DNA from: Lactobacillus sp.
GTDB lineage: Bacteria > Bacillota > Bacilli > Lactobacillales > Lactobacillaceae
Assembly (NCBI GenBank): GCA_022484695.1
Contig: JAKVKU010000003.1
Location: 1 to 64,000 of the forward strand
Length of the DNA: 64,000 nt
Direction: 5' to 3'
A program made the translations under genes and the position numbers. The notes below the pieces were generated by a model. That model had not been told where the DNA came from. It worked only from the letters and a program-made list of their open reading frames with translations, and did not search any database. Below are positions 51,415 to 59,840 of the stretch, piece by piece; position 1 is the stretch's first letter; each line of letters begins with the position of its first letter.

Positions 51415-52830
51415 GTGATTAACCCTTCTAGTTGTACCAGCATTTTAATTGGTAAAAAAGCCAGTGGCGATGGCAGCATTTTGATTGGCCGCAATGAAGA
51501 TAGCAAGGCCGCTTGGCCCAAACATTTTGTAGTCCATCCCCATGAAGAGTACCAAGAACCCCAAGTTTTTGAATCAAAAGACACCGGCTTAAAACTAACT
51601 TTACCAAAAAGTTGGGCCAAATATACGGCTACCCCAGAATGGACGCCGACTTATGGCCTTTTTGAAGAGGCTGGCATTAATGAATATGGTGTTGCCATGA
51701 GCGCCACGGAAAGTGCTTATGCCAATCCCCGGGTTTTAGGCTTTGACCCCCTAGTGCCCGCAGGCATTGCTGAAGAAGCCATGGTGACCGTGGTTTTACC
51801 CTTTGTGAAATCCGCCAAAGCTGGCGTATTACGCCTGGGTAAATTAGTGGAAACTTATGGGACCAGTGAGTCCAATGGTATTTTGTTTGCGGATCACCAA
51901 GAAGCCTGGTATCTAGAAACCGGCTCCGGTCACCAATGGGTCGCCCAGCGCATCCCTGATGACAGTTATGCCGTGGTGGCTAATCAGCTGGCCATTGAAA
52001 CCATTGATTTTGAATCTGCTGATTTTTTATTTGCCCCAACGATCCGGGAATTTTGTCTAAGCCATCAACTCTGGCAAAAGGATACCGATTTTAACTTTAG
52101 ACAGATTTTTGGCACTGATGATGCCAGCGACCGGGTTTATAACACGCCCCGAGTTTGGGATGGTCAGCGCTACTTAAGCCCGGCCCGGGTCCGCGATCCT
52201 AAAGAACGGTTACCTTTTATTCAAAAGGCCAATCGCCCTTTATACCTAGAAGATGCTATCCACGTGTTAAGCAGTCACTTCAACGAAACGGAATACGACC
52301 CCGCTAGTGCATTAGATACCCCAGTTCAGCATCAATTTCGCCCAATTAGTTTGGCCAAAACTCAAGAAGCCCATATCCTGCAAATGCGACCCACCAGTGC
52401 AGCCGGTGTGGGGGATATCCATTGGTTAGCCATGGGGGTGGCCGCTGAAAGTTTATTCGTCCCCTTCTTTGCAGGTTTGACTAAAACCCCGCCAGATTAT
52501 CAAACCGGTGTTTTACAGTTTGATGCGAACTCAGCTTATTGGCAGGCCAAACAATTAAGTGTGCTCATTGACAGCCATTTCCAACAATTCATGCCCAGTT
52601 TGATCACCTTACAAAATAAAGCCCTTAGTCATTTCTTAAATAGCATTGCTAAAACTGACCAAGCTTTAAACGGGGCTAAAGATGCGCCAACTGCCGCTGA
52701 GATTTGTACCCAGGCCAGTTTTGCCAACAGTCAATACGCTAAGACAGCAATAGCCAACTTATACAGCGAATTGCTGATCAAGGCATGCAATTTATCGCCT
52801 TTAAATTTTAAAACCGATGCTAATCTTTAA
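51415..52830 (+). CDS. pepD: C69-family dipeptidase PepD (second copy)
   Basis: A 471-residue paralogue of the pepD at 47050. The start is a GTG at 51415, 8 bases after AAAGGACG. Cys7 in PSSCTSILIGKKAS is the nucleophile. Conserved blocks are EEAGINEYGVAMSATESAY near 82, HQWVAQRIPDDSYAVVANQ near 178, IFGTDDASDRVYNTPRVW near 240 and FRPISLAKTQEAHILQMR near 320. No signal peptide. Its stop codon overlaps that of the convergent recombinase-like gene, with no terminator between. Confidence 0.92.
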   Translation: MINPSSCTSILIGKKASGDGSILIGRNEDSKAAWPKHFVVHPHEEYQEPQVFESKDTGLKLTLPKSWAKYTATPEWTPTYGLFEEAGINEYGVAMSATESAYANPRVLGFDPLVPAGIAEEAMVTVVLPFVKSAKAGVLRLGKLVETYGTSESNGILFADHQEAWYLETGSGHQWVAQRIPDDSYAVVANQLAIETIDFESADFLFAPTIREFCLSHQLWQKDTDFNFRQIFGTDDASDRVYNTPRVWDGQRYLSPARVRDPKERLPFIQKANRPLYLEDAIHVLSSHFNETEYDPASALDTPVQHQFRPISLAKTQEAHILQMRPTSAAGVGDIHWLAMGVAAESLFVPFFAGLTKTPPDYQTGVLQFDANSAYWQAKQLSVLIDSHFQQFMPSLITLQNKALSHFLNSIAKTDQALNGAKDAPTAAEICTQASFANSQYAKTAIANLYSELLIKACNLSPLNFKTDANL

Positions 52831-53408
52831 AGCCCCAGATCTAATGCCTGGCTCTTAACTTCATCTTCAACCTGCCAATCAATATATTGTAACGTATAGT
52901 CGGCCGTAGACTGGTTAAATTGCTGCTGTAAATTGGCTAAATTTTTCGTCCGTAAGTAGTAAAAATAGCCATAGGTCTTGCGCATAGTCTGGGTGCCCAG
53001 GTCCTGGCGATCAGTTAATTTCGCCAATACTTGAAACATCTGATAGACTGCTCGAACCTTGATATGATCCACATATCCCTGTTTATTGCGTTTCCGGGAT
53101 GGAAAGAGCCAATAACTGGGGGCCATGCCTTGGGTATAGGTCTTGATTTGTGCCTGAATTGCTTCTAAATGTAGTTGTCGGGGCCTTCGAGTTGTTTCTT
53201 CAAAGACAATTGGTGCCGAAGTATATAAAACATCACTGACGTGCATGCGGACTAAGTCGCTGGCCTGTAAGCCCGTATTGATCCCCAGCAAAAACAAAAA
53301 ACGATTACGTTTGGCAAAAGTCATCGTATCAATGGCATTTAAAAGGGCGTTGATTTCTTGGGTAGACTTTAAAGGTTTTACCAGATAACCGTCAGATTTC
53401 ACGATCAT
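52827..53408 (-). CDS. tyrosine recombinase-like protein with altered active site
   Basis: A 193-residue protein equal to the catalytic domain of small tyrosine recombinases. The ATG at 53408 sits near a GAAAGTGGG signal; a GTG at 53414 and a GTG at 53402 are alternatives. The fold is recognisable: LLGINTGLQASDLVRM near 45, WLFPSRKRNKQGYV near 105, GTQTMRKTYGYFYYLRT near 140 and TADYTLQYIDWQVEDE near 168. In active relatives the first block is GLR, the third GTHTLRKT and the next FNHSS; here Arg I is Gln, the box II His is Gln and the later His is Gln (FNQST), while the box II Arg and the Tyr remain. It is probably catalytically weak or dead. Confidence 0.75.
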   Translation of the reverse strand: MIVKSDGYLVKPLKSTQEINALLNAIDTMTFAKRNRFLFLLGINTGLQASDLVRMHVSDVLYTSAPIVFEETTRRPRQLHLEAIQAQIKTYTQGMAPSYWLFPSRKRNKQGYVDHIKVRAVYQMFQVLAKLTDRQDLGTQTMRKTYGYFYYLRTKNLANLQQQFNQSTADYTLQYIDWQVEDEVKSQALDLGL

Positions 53409-53419
53409 TCCCACTTTCT

Positions 53420-53457
53420 AAAATGGACCAGTTCATCAAATGAGCTGGTCCATTTTT
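53420..53457. terminator. terminator after pepT
   Basis: AAAATGGACCAG and CTGGTCCATTTTT form a stem with further TCAT/ATGA pairing. It lies between pepT and the recombinase-like gene, both on the minus strand, where the T-run is four bases. Confidence 0.75.
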
Positions 53458-53489
53458 ATGCTTATTTCTTGGGGCTAAAACGGTGCAAT

Positions 53490-54728
53490 TTAGTGTTGCT
53501 GAACATTCAATTCACTAATTTTCAAGATAACATCTGTGGCCTTGGCCATAGTATCCGTAGAAACATACTCGTAGCGGCCGTGCATATTTTCACCACCGGC
53601 AAATAAATTAGGTGTGGGTAAGCCCATAAAGGATAGTTTAGACCCATCTGTCCCGCCACGTACCGGGGTTTCATCTGGTGTAATATTCAAAGCTTGCATG
53701 GCAGCTTCCGCAATTTCCACCACACTCATATGTTCTTTGATGATATCCACCATGTTGTAGTATTGATCCTTTAACGTGAGTTGAATTCGATCGTGATATT
53801 TATGGTTCAAATCAGCGGCAACTTGCTGCATGATGGCTTTACGGGCCTCAAGCCCAGCGCGTTCAAAATCCCGAATAATATAATCCAGGGTTGTTTGTTC
53901 AACGGTACCTTCAAAACGCATCAAATGGTAAAAACCTTCTCGCCCGGTCGTCGTCTCAGGAGTTTGATCCTGGGGTAGGGCATTTTGAAAATCAATCCCT
54001 AATTGAATGGCATTGATCATAACGCCCTTTGCCTCACTGGTGTGGACGTTTTTGCCAGCAATGACCACGTGGGCACCGGCGGCGTTGAAGGTTTCAAATT
54101 CCAACTGCCCTAAAGGTCCCCCATCAACGGTATAGGCAAAATCAGCCTTAAAATCTTGCACATCGAAGTGATCAGCCCCGGTTCCAATTTCTTCATCGGG
54201 GCCAAAAGCCACCTTGATCGCACCGTGTAAAATATCGGGATGGTTGATCAAATATTCCATGGCGGTGATGATCTCAGCCACGCCGGCTTTGTCATCAGCC
54301 CCCAACAGGGTGGTGCCATCCGTGGTAATTAAGGTGTGTCCTTGATAATTTTTTAAATTGGGAAATTCAGCGGGGTCTAAGACATATTTCCCCGCCGGAT
54401 CTAACTTGATAACAGAAGTCCCATCATAATTTTCATGGATTTGGGGGTTCACGCCTTCTGCATTAAAATCGGCCGTATCCACATGGGCAATAAACCCGAT
54501 GGTTGGGACCACAGCTGTGGTATTGCTGGGTAATAAGGCAGTGACATAACCATTTTTAGGGTTATAATTAACCTCACTTAAGCCAATTTGGGTCAATTCC
54601 TTGGCTAGATCCTTTAAAAAAGCGACTTCTCTAGGGCTAGAAGGAATTGTATCGGAAAACTCATCAGAGCGGGTATTAACTTTGACATAACGTAAAAATC
54701 TCGGTACTAAATTTTCATAGGCGGACAT
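53490..54728 (-). CDS. pepT: peptidase T (tripeptide aminopeptidase)
   Basis: A 412-residue M20B metallopeptidase that removes the N-terminal residue from tripeptides in the cytoplasm. The zinc ligands are visible in IGFIAHVDTADF near residue 75, LLGADDKAGVAEI near 140, FGPDEEIGTGADHF near 172 and YTVDGGPLGQLEFE near 195, with the late His in AGGENMHGRYEYVS near 380. The ATG follows GGAGG. It is downstream of the Nif3-family gene. Confidence 0.96.
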   Translation of the reverse strand: MSAYENLVPRFLRYVKVNTRSDEFSDTIPSSPREVAFLKDLAKELTQIGLSEVNYNPKNGYVTALLPSNTTAVVPTIGFIAHVDTADFNAEGVNPQIHENYDGTSVIKLDPAGKYVLDPAEFPNLKNYQGHTLITTDGTTLLGADDKAGVAEIITAMEYLINHPDILHGAIKVAFGPDEEIGTGADHFDVQDFKADFAYTVDGGPLGQLEFETFNAAGAHVVIAGKNVHTSEAKGVMINAIQLGIDFQNALPQDQTPETTTGREGFYHLMRFEGTVEQTTLDYIIRDFERAGLEARKAIMQQVAADLNHKYHDRIQLTLKDQYYNMVDIIKEHMSVVEIAEAAMQALNITPDETPVRGGTDGSKLSFMGLPTPNLFAGGENMHGRYEYVSTDTMAKATDVILKISELNVQQH

Positions 54729-54752
54729 TAAAAAACCTCCAAATAATATATT

Positions 54753-55868
54753 TTATATGAAATAAAAAGGATTCGTTGATAATTCAGATGGGATGACCGT
54801 TAAATTCCAACCGAATTGCTGACTCCAAGCTTGAATTTGGGCGGTCATCTTGGGTTTAACAATGCTTTCAATGTGATGCCCTGGATCAATGGCCGCTAAG
54901 CCATTGGCCAGCATGTCATGGGCAACATGATAATAAATATCACCGGTGACAAAAACATCAGCACCTGTCCTTAACACGTATGGGTAAAACTTACCCCCAT
55001 CGCCACCGATAACAGCAACACGTTGAATTTTTTGCTGGCGATTATGACTGATGATACGTAAACCACTCAGTTTAAAATCCTGTTTGATTTGTTCAGCAAA
55101 TTCTAAAACACTCAGAGGTTGCCCTAAATCCCCCACGCGGCCTAAGCCAATCGTTGGGGCAGCATTCTTTAAGGGAATAATGTCATAAGCTGGTTCTTCG
55201 TAAGGATGGGTCTGGCGCATTGCTTGTAGGACAGCTGGTAATTTAGTTTCAGAAACCAAGACCTCGATCCGGGATTCCTGGGTGGTTTCCAGCTTACCCT
55301 GGGCACCGATGGTGGGATTGGCACCACTTTCTGGTAAGAAACGGCCTTGTCCAGCTAACGTATAGCTGGCATGACTGTAATTGCCGATCTCACCGGCCCC
55401 AGCATCGGCCAGAGCGCTGCGCATCAAATCTGCATTAGCAATAGGTGTGAAAACAACGAACTTATATAAGGTATCCGCTTCATTGCTGGGAATATTTTGG
55501 ATATTTTCAAGATGCAAAGCGGCTGCCAGCCAATCGTTCATCCCCCCCTGGGCCTTATCCAAATTCGTATGGGCCGCATAAACCGTAATATGATGGGCCA
55601 ATAAGTCAGCATACATTTTATTTTGGGGATCACGAATGTCTAAATTATGCGCCGGTCGAAACATCACCGGATGATGGGCAAAGATAAAATCCACTTGTTT
55701 ATCGATAGCTTCGGCCACAACTTCAGGCCGTACATCTAAGGTCACTAATACTTTTTTGACGGTTTGGGTTGGATCCCCAAGTTGTAAGCCCGTAGGATCC
55801 TTAGGTTCTCTTAAACTTAATGGTGCCAATGTTTCAATTTGATCAATTAAATCTTGTCCAGTGGTCAT
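54753..55868 (-). CDS. Nif3-like dinuclear metal centre protein
   Basis: A 371-residue protein of the Nif3/DUF34 family (GTP cyclohydrolase I type 2-like). The metal ligands appear in FIFAHHPVMFRP near residue 63, VYAAHTNLDKAQGGMND near 97 and, at the C-terminus, VTGDIYYHVAHDML near 310 with a later GHHIES. Between them lies the PII-like insert of about 100 residues (near 135-235) found in firmicute members. Its ATG follows the trmK stop codon directly, and the trmK-nif3 pair is conserved in firmicutes. The physiological reaction is not settled. Confidence 0.92.
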   Translation of the reverse strand: MTTGQDLIDQIETLAPLSLREPKDPTGLQLGDPTQTVKKVLVTLDVRPEVVAEAIDKQVDFIFAHHPVMFRPAHNLDIRDPQNKMYADLLAHHITVYAAHTNLDKAQGGMNDWLAAALHLENIQNIPSNEADTLYKFVVFTPIANADLMRSALADAGAGEIGNYSHASYTLAGQGRFLPESGANPTIGAQGKLETTQESRIEVLVSETKLPAVLQAMRQTHPYEEPAYDIIPLKNAAPTIGLGRVGDLGQPLSVLEFAEQIKQDFKLSGLRIISHNRQQKIQRVAVIGGDGGKFYPYVLRTGADVFVTGDIYYHVAHDMLANGLAAIDPGHHIESIVKPKMTAQIQAWSQQFGWNLTVIPSELSTNPFYFI

Positions 55869-56555
55869 TTAAGCTAACACCCCTTCGATTGCCTTAACGT
55901 CTTGTTCTAATTCCCGTACTCGGGTAAAATCAACTGTTTTAGCTGCGCTCAGTTGGGCGAGGACTTGTTCATCAACTTGTAAGCGATGGGTCCATTTGTC
56001 CACGAAAACCGCCGACTTTTGCCGGCGCAACCGGGGTCCAAACTGCAGATCCGTCGCGCTCAGTGGTTTGACCTCGGCCTGATACCGCGCCACGATAATT
56101 TCATAGTAATGATTATCCTCAGCCACAATTTCCTCTTGGCTAATGGCCATTTGATGCTGGTTTAACCACTGACGCACTAAATGCTCCTGGTTGTTTGGCT
56201 CTAAAATCAAAGTCGCCGGTTGCAAAAGGGCAAAATCGGCAGCTTCTAAAAGACTGGTGATCAGCTCACCACCCATACCCGCAATCACAAAAGTATTCAG
56301 TTTGTCTGCTGGTGTGAAGGGATCAAAGCCGCTGCCTAATCTAGTTTGGACCTTTGCGGATACACCTTGGGCCGCAATATTTTCCTTGGATATGTCTAGA
56401 GGACCCGCCGCAACTTCGCTGGCAATTGCAAAATCAATTTGACCGGTCTGCGCTAGTTTAATGGGTACAAAAGCATGATCCGACCCAATGTCAGCTAACC
56501 GCGCATCCTTGGGGACTAAGGCGATAATATGTTTTAAACGTTTTGATATTTTCAT
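55869..56555 (-). CDS. trmK: tRNA (adenine(22)-N1)-methyltransferase
   Basis: It methylates A22 of tRNA with SAM. I chose the ATG at 56555 (MKISKRLKHIIALV), which gives 228 residues, the family length; the frame is open 12 codons further. The SAM site is LADIGSDHAFVPIKLAQ near residue 20, ASEVAAGPLDISKENI near 45, and VIAGMGGELITSLL near 90 carries the catalytic-side motif. It lies between rpoD (with a terminator) and the nif3 gene, the standard order. Confidence 0.93.
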   Translation of the reverse strand: MKISKRLKHIIALVPKDARLADIGSDHAFVPIKLAQTGQIDFAIASEVAAGPLDISKENIAAQGVSAKVQTRLGSGFDPFTPADKLNTFVIAGMGGELITSLLEAADFALLQPATLILEPNNQEHLVRQWLNQHQMAISQEEIVAEDNHYYEIIVARYQAEVKPLSATDLQFGPRLRRQKSAVFVDKWTHRLQVDEQVLAQLSAAKTVDFTRVRELEQDVKAIEGVLA

Positions 56556-56656
56556 TGATTGAATTTCCCATCCATTTTTTCTAACTCTCATTATAGCAAA
56601 GAACCAAGTTTTAAAACATGAAAATGCTAAGTTATCGCGATTTCCTTACCGATACT

Positions 56657-56691
56657 AAAAAAGGCTGGCCTCATATTTTTGAGACCAGCCT
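56657..56691 (-). terminator. terminator after rpoD
   Basis: AGGCTGGCCTCA pairs with TGAGACCAGCCT (56662-56691), followed by a T-run on the minus strand. Confidence 0.9.
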
Positions 56692-56705
56692 AATAATAAA
56701 CTATT

Positions 56706-57818
56706 TTATTCTAAGAAATCCTTCAATTGTTTCGAACGGGATGGATGGCGCAATTTCCGTAATGCTTTTGCTTCGATTTGGCGAATCCGTTCCCGGGTTA
56801 CCCCAAAGACCTTCCCAACTTCTTCCAAAGTCCGAGTCCGGCCATCATCAAGCCCAAAACGCAGTCTTAAGACGTTTTCCTCACGATCAGTCAACGTATC
56901 CAAAACGTTTTCCAACTGCTCTTTGAGCAGTTCATAAGAAGCGTGATCTTCTGGGCTAGTGGCATCTGCATCTTCAATGAAATCGCCAAGGTGTGAGTCA
57001 TCCTCTTCACCAATTGGTGTTTCCAAAGAAACTGGTTCTTGGGCAATCTTCAAAATTTCTCTGACCTTATCCGTTGGCATATCCATTTCGGCACCAATTT
57101 CTTCAGGTGTTGGTTCCCGGCCCAAATCTTGTAACAATTGGCGTTGAATCCGAATCAACTTATTAATAGTTTCAACCATATGCACAGGAATCCGGATCGT
57201 CCGAGCTTGGTCGGCAATGGCACGGGTGATGGCCTGTCTGATCCACCACGTGGCATAAGTGGAGAACTTAAAACCTTTGCGATAATCAAACTTTTCAACG
57301 GCCTTCATCAAGCCCATATTGCCTTCTTGAATTAAATCCAAGAACTGCATACCCCGGCCCACATAACGTTTGGCAATGGAAACTACCAACCGTAAGTTAG
57401 CTTCGGCTAAACGTTGTTTAGCCTCTTCGTCGCCCTGCTCAATTTTAAGCGCCAGCGCAACTTCTTCATCGGCCGTTAACAATGGGACCCGGCCAATTTC
57501 TTTGAGGTACATCCGAACCGGATCATTGATTTTAACCCCAGTTGGTGCAGACAAATTTTGCATTTCTTTTTTAGTGATTTTATTTTTCTTTAAGCTGATT
57601 GCCGTGGGTTCACCGAATTTATCAAGAATACTGATTCCTTGATCTTCTACTTTTTGATATAAATCATCAATGGCTTCACTATCCAACGTGTAGGGTTGGA
57701 CCAATTGGGTCGTTAATTCTTCTTGCGAAATTTGTTTTTTGGGTTTATAAGCCTTAATTAATGCTTTGACGGCTTTATCATATTCTTTATTTTTGGCGGT
57801 TACTTTTTCTTTAGCCAT
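56706..57818 (-). CDS. rpoD: primary sigma factor RpoD (SigA)
   Basis: The housekeeping sigma factor. The ATG at 57818 follows AAGGGGGAAAAC; the product has 370 residues. An N-terminal lysine-rich region 1.1 of about 90 residues precedes [17 protein letters not shown] (1.2), the core-binding and -10 melting region [19 protein letters not shown] and [19 protein letters not shown] (2.2-2.4, near 155-200), region 3 ([19 protein letters not shown]) and region 4.2 with [20 protein letters not shown] near 335. It is the last gene of the dnaG-rpoD unit. Confidence 0.98.
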   Translation of the reverse strand: MAKEKVTAKNKEYDKAVKALIKAYKPKKQISQEELTTQLVQPYTLDSEAIDDLYQKVEDQGISILDKFGEPTAISLKKNKITKKEMQNLSAPTGVKINDPVRMYLKEIGRVPLLTADEEVALALKIEQGDEEAKQRLAEANLRLVVSIAKRYVGRGMQFLDLIQEGNMGLMKAVEKFDYRKGFKFSTYATWWIRQAITRAIADQARTIRIPVHMVETINKLIRIQRQLLQDLGREPTPEEIGAEMDMPTDKVREILKIAQEPVSLETPIGEEDDSHLGDFIEDADATSPEDHASYELLKEQLENVLDTLTDREENVLRLRFGLDDGRTRTLEEVGKVFGVTRERIRQIEAKALRKLRHPSRSKQLKDFLE

Positions 57819-57884
57819 AAATGTTTTCCCCCTTATCAAAATGTAGAACTTTTAACCAATTAATAAGCATTTGGTCAATGATTA

Positions 57885-59714
57885 TCAAGCTCCCTTCAAA
57901 TCCCTAGACAATTTGATGATTTCATTTGTCCAACGTAACTGTTCATCAACGTTGCCAGTTTCATTGGCAATTTTTAAAGCTGCTTGGGCATCACTTAATT
58001 GTTTCTTGGTATCCTGATGGGCCATTACCTGCAATAAATCGGGAATGACTAAATTATTACTTGCATCAGGAAAGGCACTCATCTCTAAGTCAGCCACCAC
58101 GTTTTGCATATCCGGTGGCAATTGATCAATGAAAGCAGAAACCAAATGATTGTCATGGTTGGTCAAAAAGGTCAACCATAATTCAAAAATTGTTTGATAG
58201 GTATCATGTTCAAACTTAAAATCAGGTTCACTGATCAACTGACGACACAAGCTTTCATCATGCAAGGCATAATACAACAGCAGTCGTTCAGCTTGTTCTA
58301 ATTGACTATACTTTACCGGGGCACTGGGATTTTGTAAGGTGCCAACCGGTTGTGCTGCTGCTTGGCGCTGGAACTTCCCCTTGGCCGTTAGCCCATTACC
58401 CGAATGTTTGGGTCGTAATTCATCCAGTTGCGTCTTAATGGCACTGGCTTCAATACCTAAATCATTGGCTAATTCTTGAATATACAGGCTTTGTTCTGCC
58501 GGTGTGGCTTGTTCCTTTAATAAATCTAAAGCTTGACTTAAGTAATCAAATTTAAATTTATCATTACTCAAGTTCACATCGCGTTTTAAATAGCCTAATT
58601 TAAAGCGTAACGCGGATTGCTCGGAATTGCGAATCACATGCACAAATGCGGACGCACCCTTGGTCTTAATGTACTCATCGGGATCTTGTGAATCCGGTAG
58701 GACGATAACCCCAATATCTAAATTCTTTTGGGGCAACAACATATCCACCGCCCGATTAGCAGCCTTGACCCCGGGGGTATCCCCGTCGTAACAAATCACT
58801 AAATGATTCGTGGTACGTTGCAACATGTATAATTGCTCGTCAGTTAAGCTAGTTCCCATGGAAGCAACCCCATTTTTAACACCTGCTTGAAAGGCGGAGA
58901 TCACATCCATAAAACCTTCAAATAACAAGACTGTTTTTTCTTGGCGGATCTCTGCTTTTGCTAAATCATAGTTAAACAGCACTTTACGTTTATTAAACAG
59001 TGCTGTTTCAGGACTATTTAAATACTTCGGTTGATTGGGATCTTTGCTCAGCGCCCGGCCGGAAAAAGCAATGACCTGGCCCCCTTGATCTTTAATAGGA
59101 AACATCACCCGCTCAACGAATCGATCCAAAAACTGATTCTCCCGGTTTATGGCTAATAAGCCCGATGCCTCTAAAGTTTCGGCATCAACTTGCTTGTCTT
59201 TAAAAAATAGGGTCAATAAATTATTGTTAGGTGCAAAACCCACATCAAATTGATCAATCGTCTCATCGGTCATGCCCCGTTGATGCAAATACTGCAAAGC
59301 AGGTTGCCCTAATTGGGTATTCACCAAGACATGATGGTAAAGCTGTTGGGCTTGTTGATACAAATCCCGTAATTTACGATCGGCTTCATTAACTGGTGTA
59401 TTGTCCTGTTGCAGATATTGGGCATCAATTGGGATATTCCCAAATTTAGCAACTTTAATAACTGCCTCAGGAAATGTCACGGCATCAATATCCATAATGA
59501 ATTTAAAAACATTCCCACCACGACCGCAGCTGAAACAGTGAAAAATCTGCTTATCTTCTGAAACCGTAAATGATGGTGCCGTTTCCTCATGAAATGGGCA
59601 AAGGCCAAATAGGTTCTTACCAGACTTCTTTAACTGTACATATTGACTGATCACATCAACAATATTAATCTGTCCGCGAATATCTTCGATAACCGATTCA
59701 GGAATTCTGGCCAA
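57885..59714 (-). CDS. dnaG: DNA primase
   Basis: It makes RNA primers for replication. I chose the TTG at 59714, 7 bases after AAAGGACG, giving ARIPESVIEDIRGQINIV after the first Met and 609 residues; the frame opens 16 codons earlier inside the leader. The zinc ribbon is GLCPFHEETAPSF plus FHCFSCGRGG (residues 35-65). The TOPRIM core has LLFEGFMDVISAF near 265 and VICYDGDTPG near 308. A C-terminal helicase-binding domain starts near 460. Transcribed from its own promoter with a leader hairpin, and followed by rpoD. Confidence 0.96.
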   Translation of the reverse strand: MARIPESVIEDIRGQINIVDVISQYVQLKKSGKNLFGLCPFHEETAPSFTVSEDKQIFHCFSCGRGGNVFKFIMDIDAVTFPEAVIKVAKFGNIPIDAQYLQQDNTPVNEADRKLRDLYQQAQQLYHHVLVNTQLGQPALQYLHQRGMTDETIDQFDVGFAPNNNLLTLFFKDKQVDAETLEASGLLAINRENQFLDRFVERVMFPIKDQGGQVIAFSGRALSKDPNQPKYLNSPETALFNKRKVLFNYDLAKAEIRQEKTVLLFEGFMDVISAFQAGVKNGVASMGTSLTDEQLYMLQRTTNHLVICYDGDTPGVKAANRAVDMLLPQKNLDIGVIVLPDSQDPDEYIKTKGASAFVHVIRNSEQSALRFKLGYLKRDVNLSNDKFKFDYLSQALDLLKEQATPAEQSLYIQELANDLGIEASAIKTQLDELRPKHSGNGLTAKGKFQRQAAAQPVGTLQNPSAPVKYSQLEQAERLLLYYALHDESLCRQLISEPDFKFEHDTYQTIFELWLTFLTNHDNHLVSAFIDQLPPDMQNVVADLEMSAFPDASNNLVIPDLLQVMAHQDTKKQLSDAQAALKIANETGNVDEQLRWTNEIIKLSRDLKGA

Positions 59715-59749
59715 TTCATCACGTCCTTTAATTCCTGTTAAGCAACTAA

Positions 59750-59777
59750 AAGCCGCATACATAAATGAATGCGACTT
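59750..59777 (-). promoter_or_regulatory. leader hairpin of dnaG-rpoD
   Basis: On the minus strand AAGTCGCAT pairs with ATGCGGCTT around a 10-base loop, followed by TTTAG. It lies between the dnaG promoter and start codon and looks like a weak terminator, possibly an attenuator. Confidence 0.45.
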
Positions 59778-59802
59778 GATTAACGTATAATAATACTTTT
59801 AT

Positions 59803-59831
59803 ATCATACTACGTTTGATTAATAATTGCAA
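59803..59831 (-). promoter_or_regulatory. dnaG promoter
   Basis: On the minus strand TTGCAA (plus 59826-59831) and TATGAT (plus 59803-59808) are 17 bases apart. The leader would be about 80 bases. Confidence 0.75.
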
Positions 59832-59840
59832 CCAATAAAC

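Noticed and set aside
52827-53457. Integrase as sign of a prophage or integrative element
   Set aside because: Neighbours are ordinary peptidase genes, no attachment repeats, phage or conjugation genes are present, and the active site is altered.
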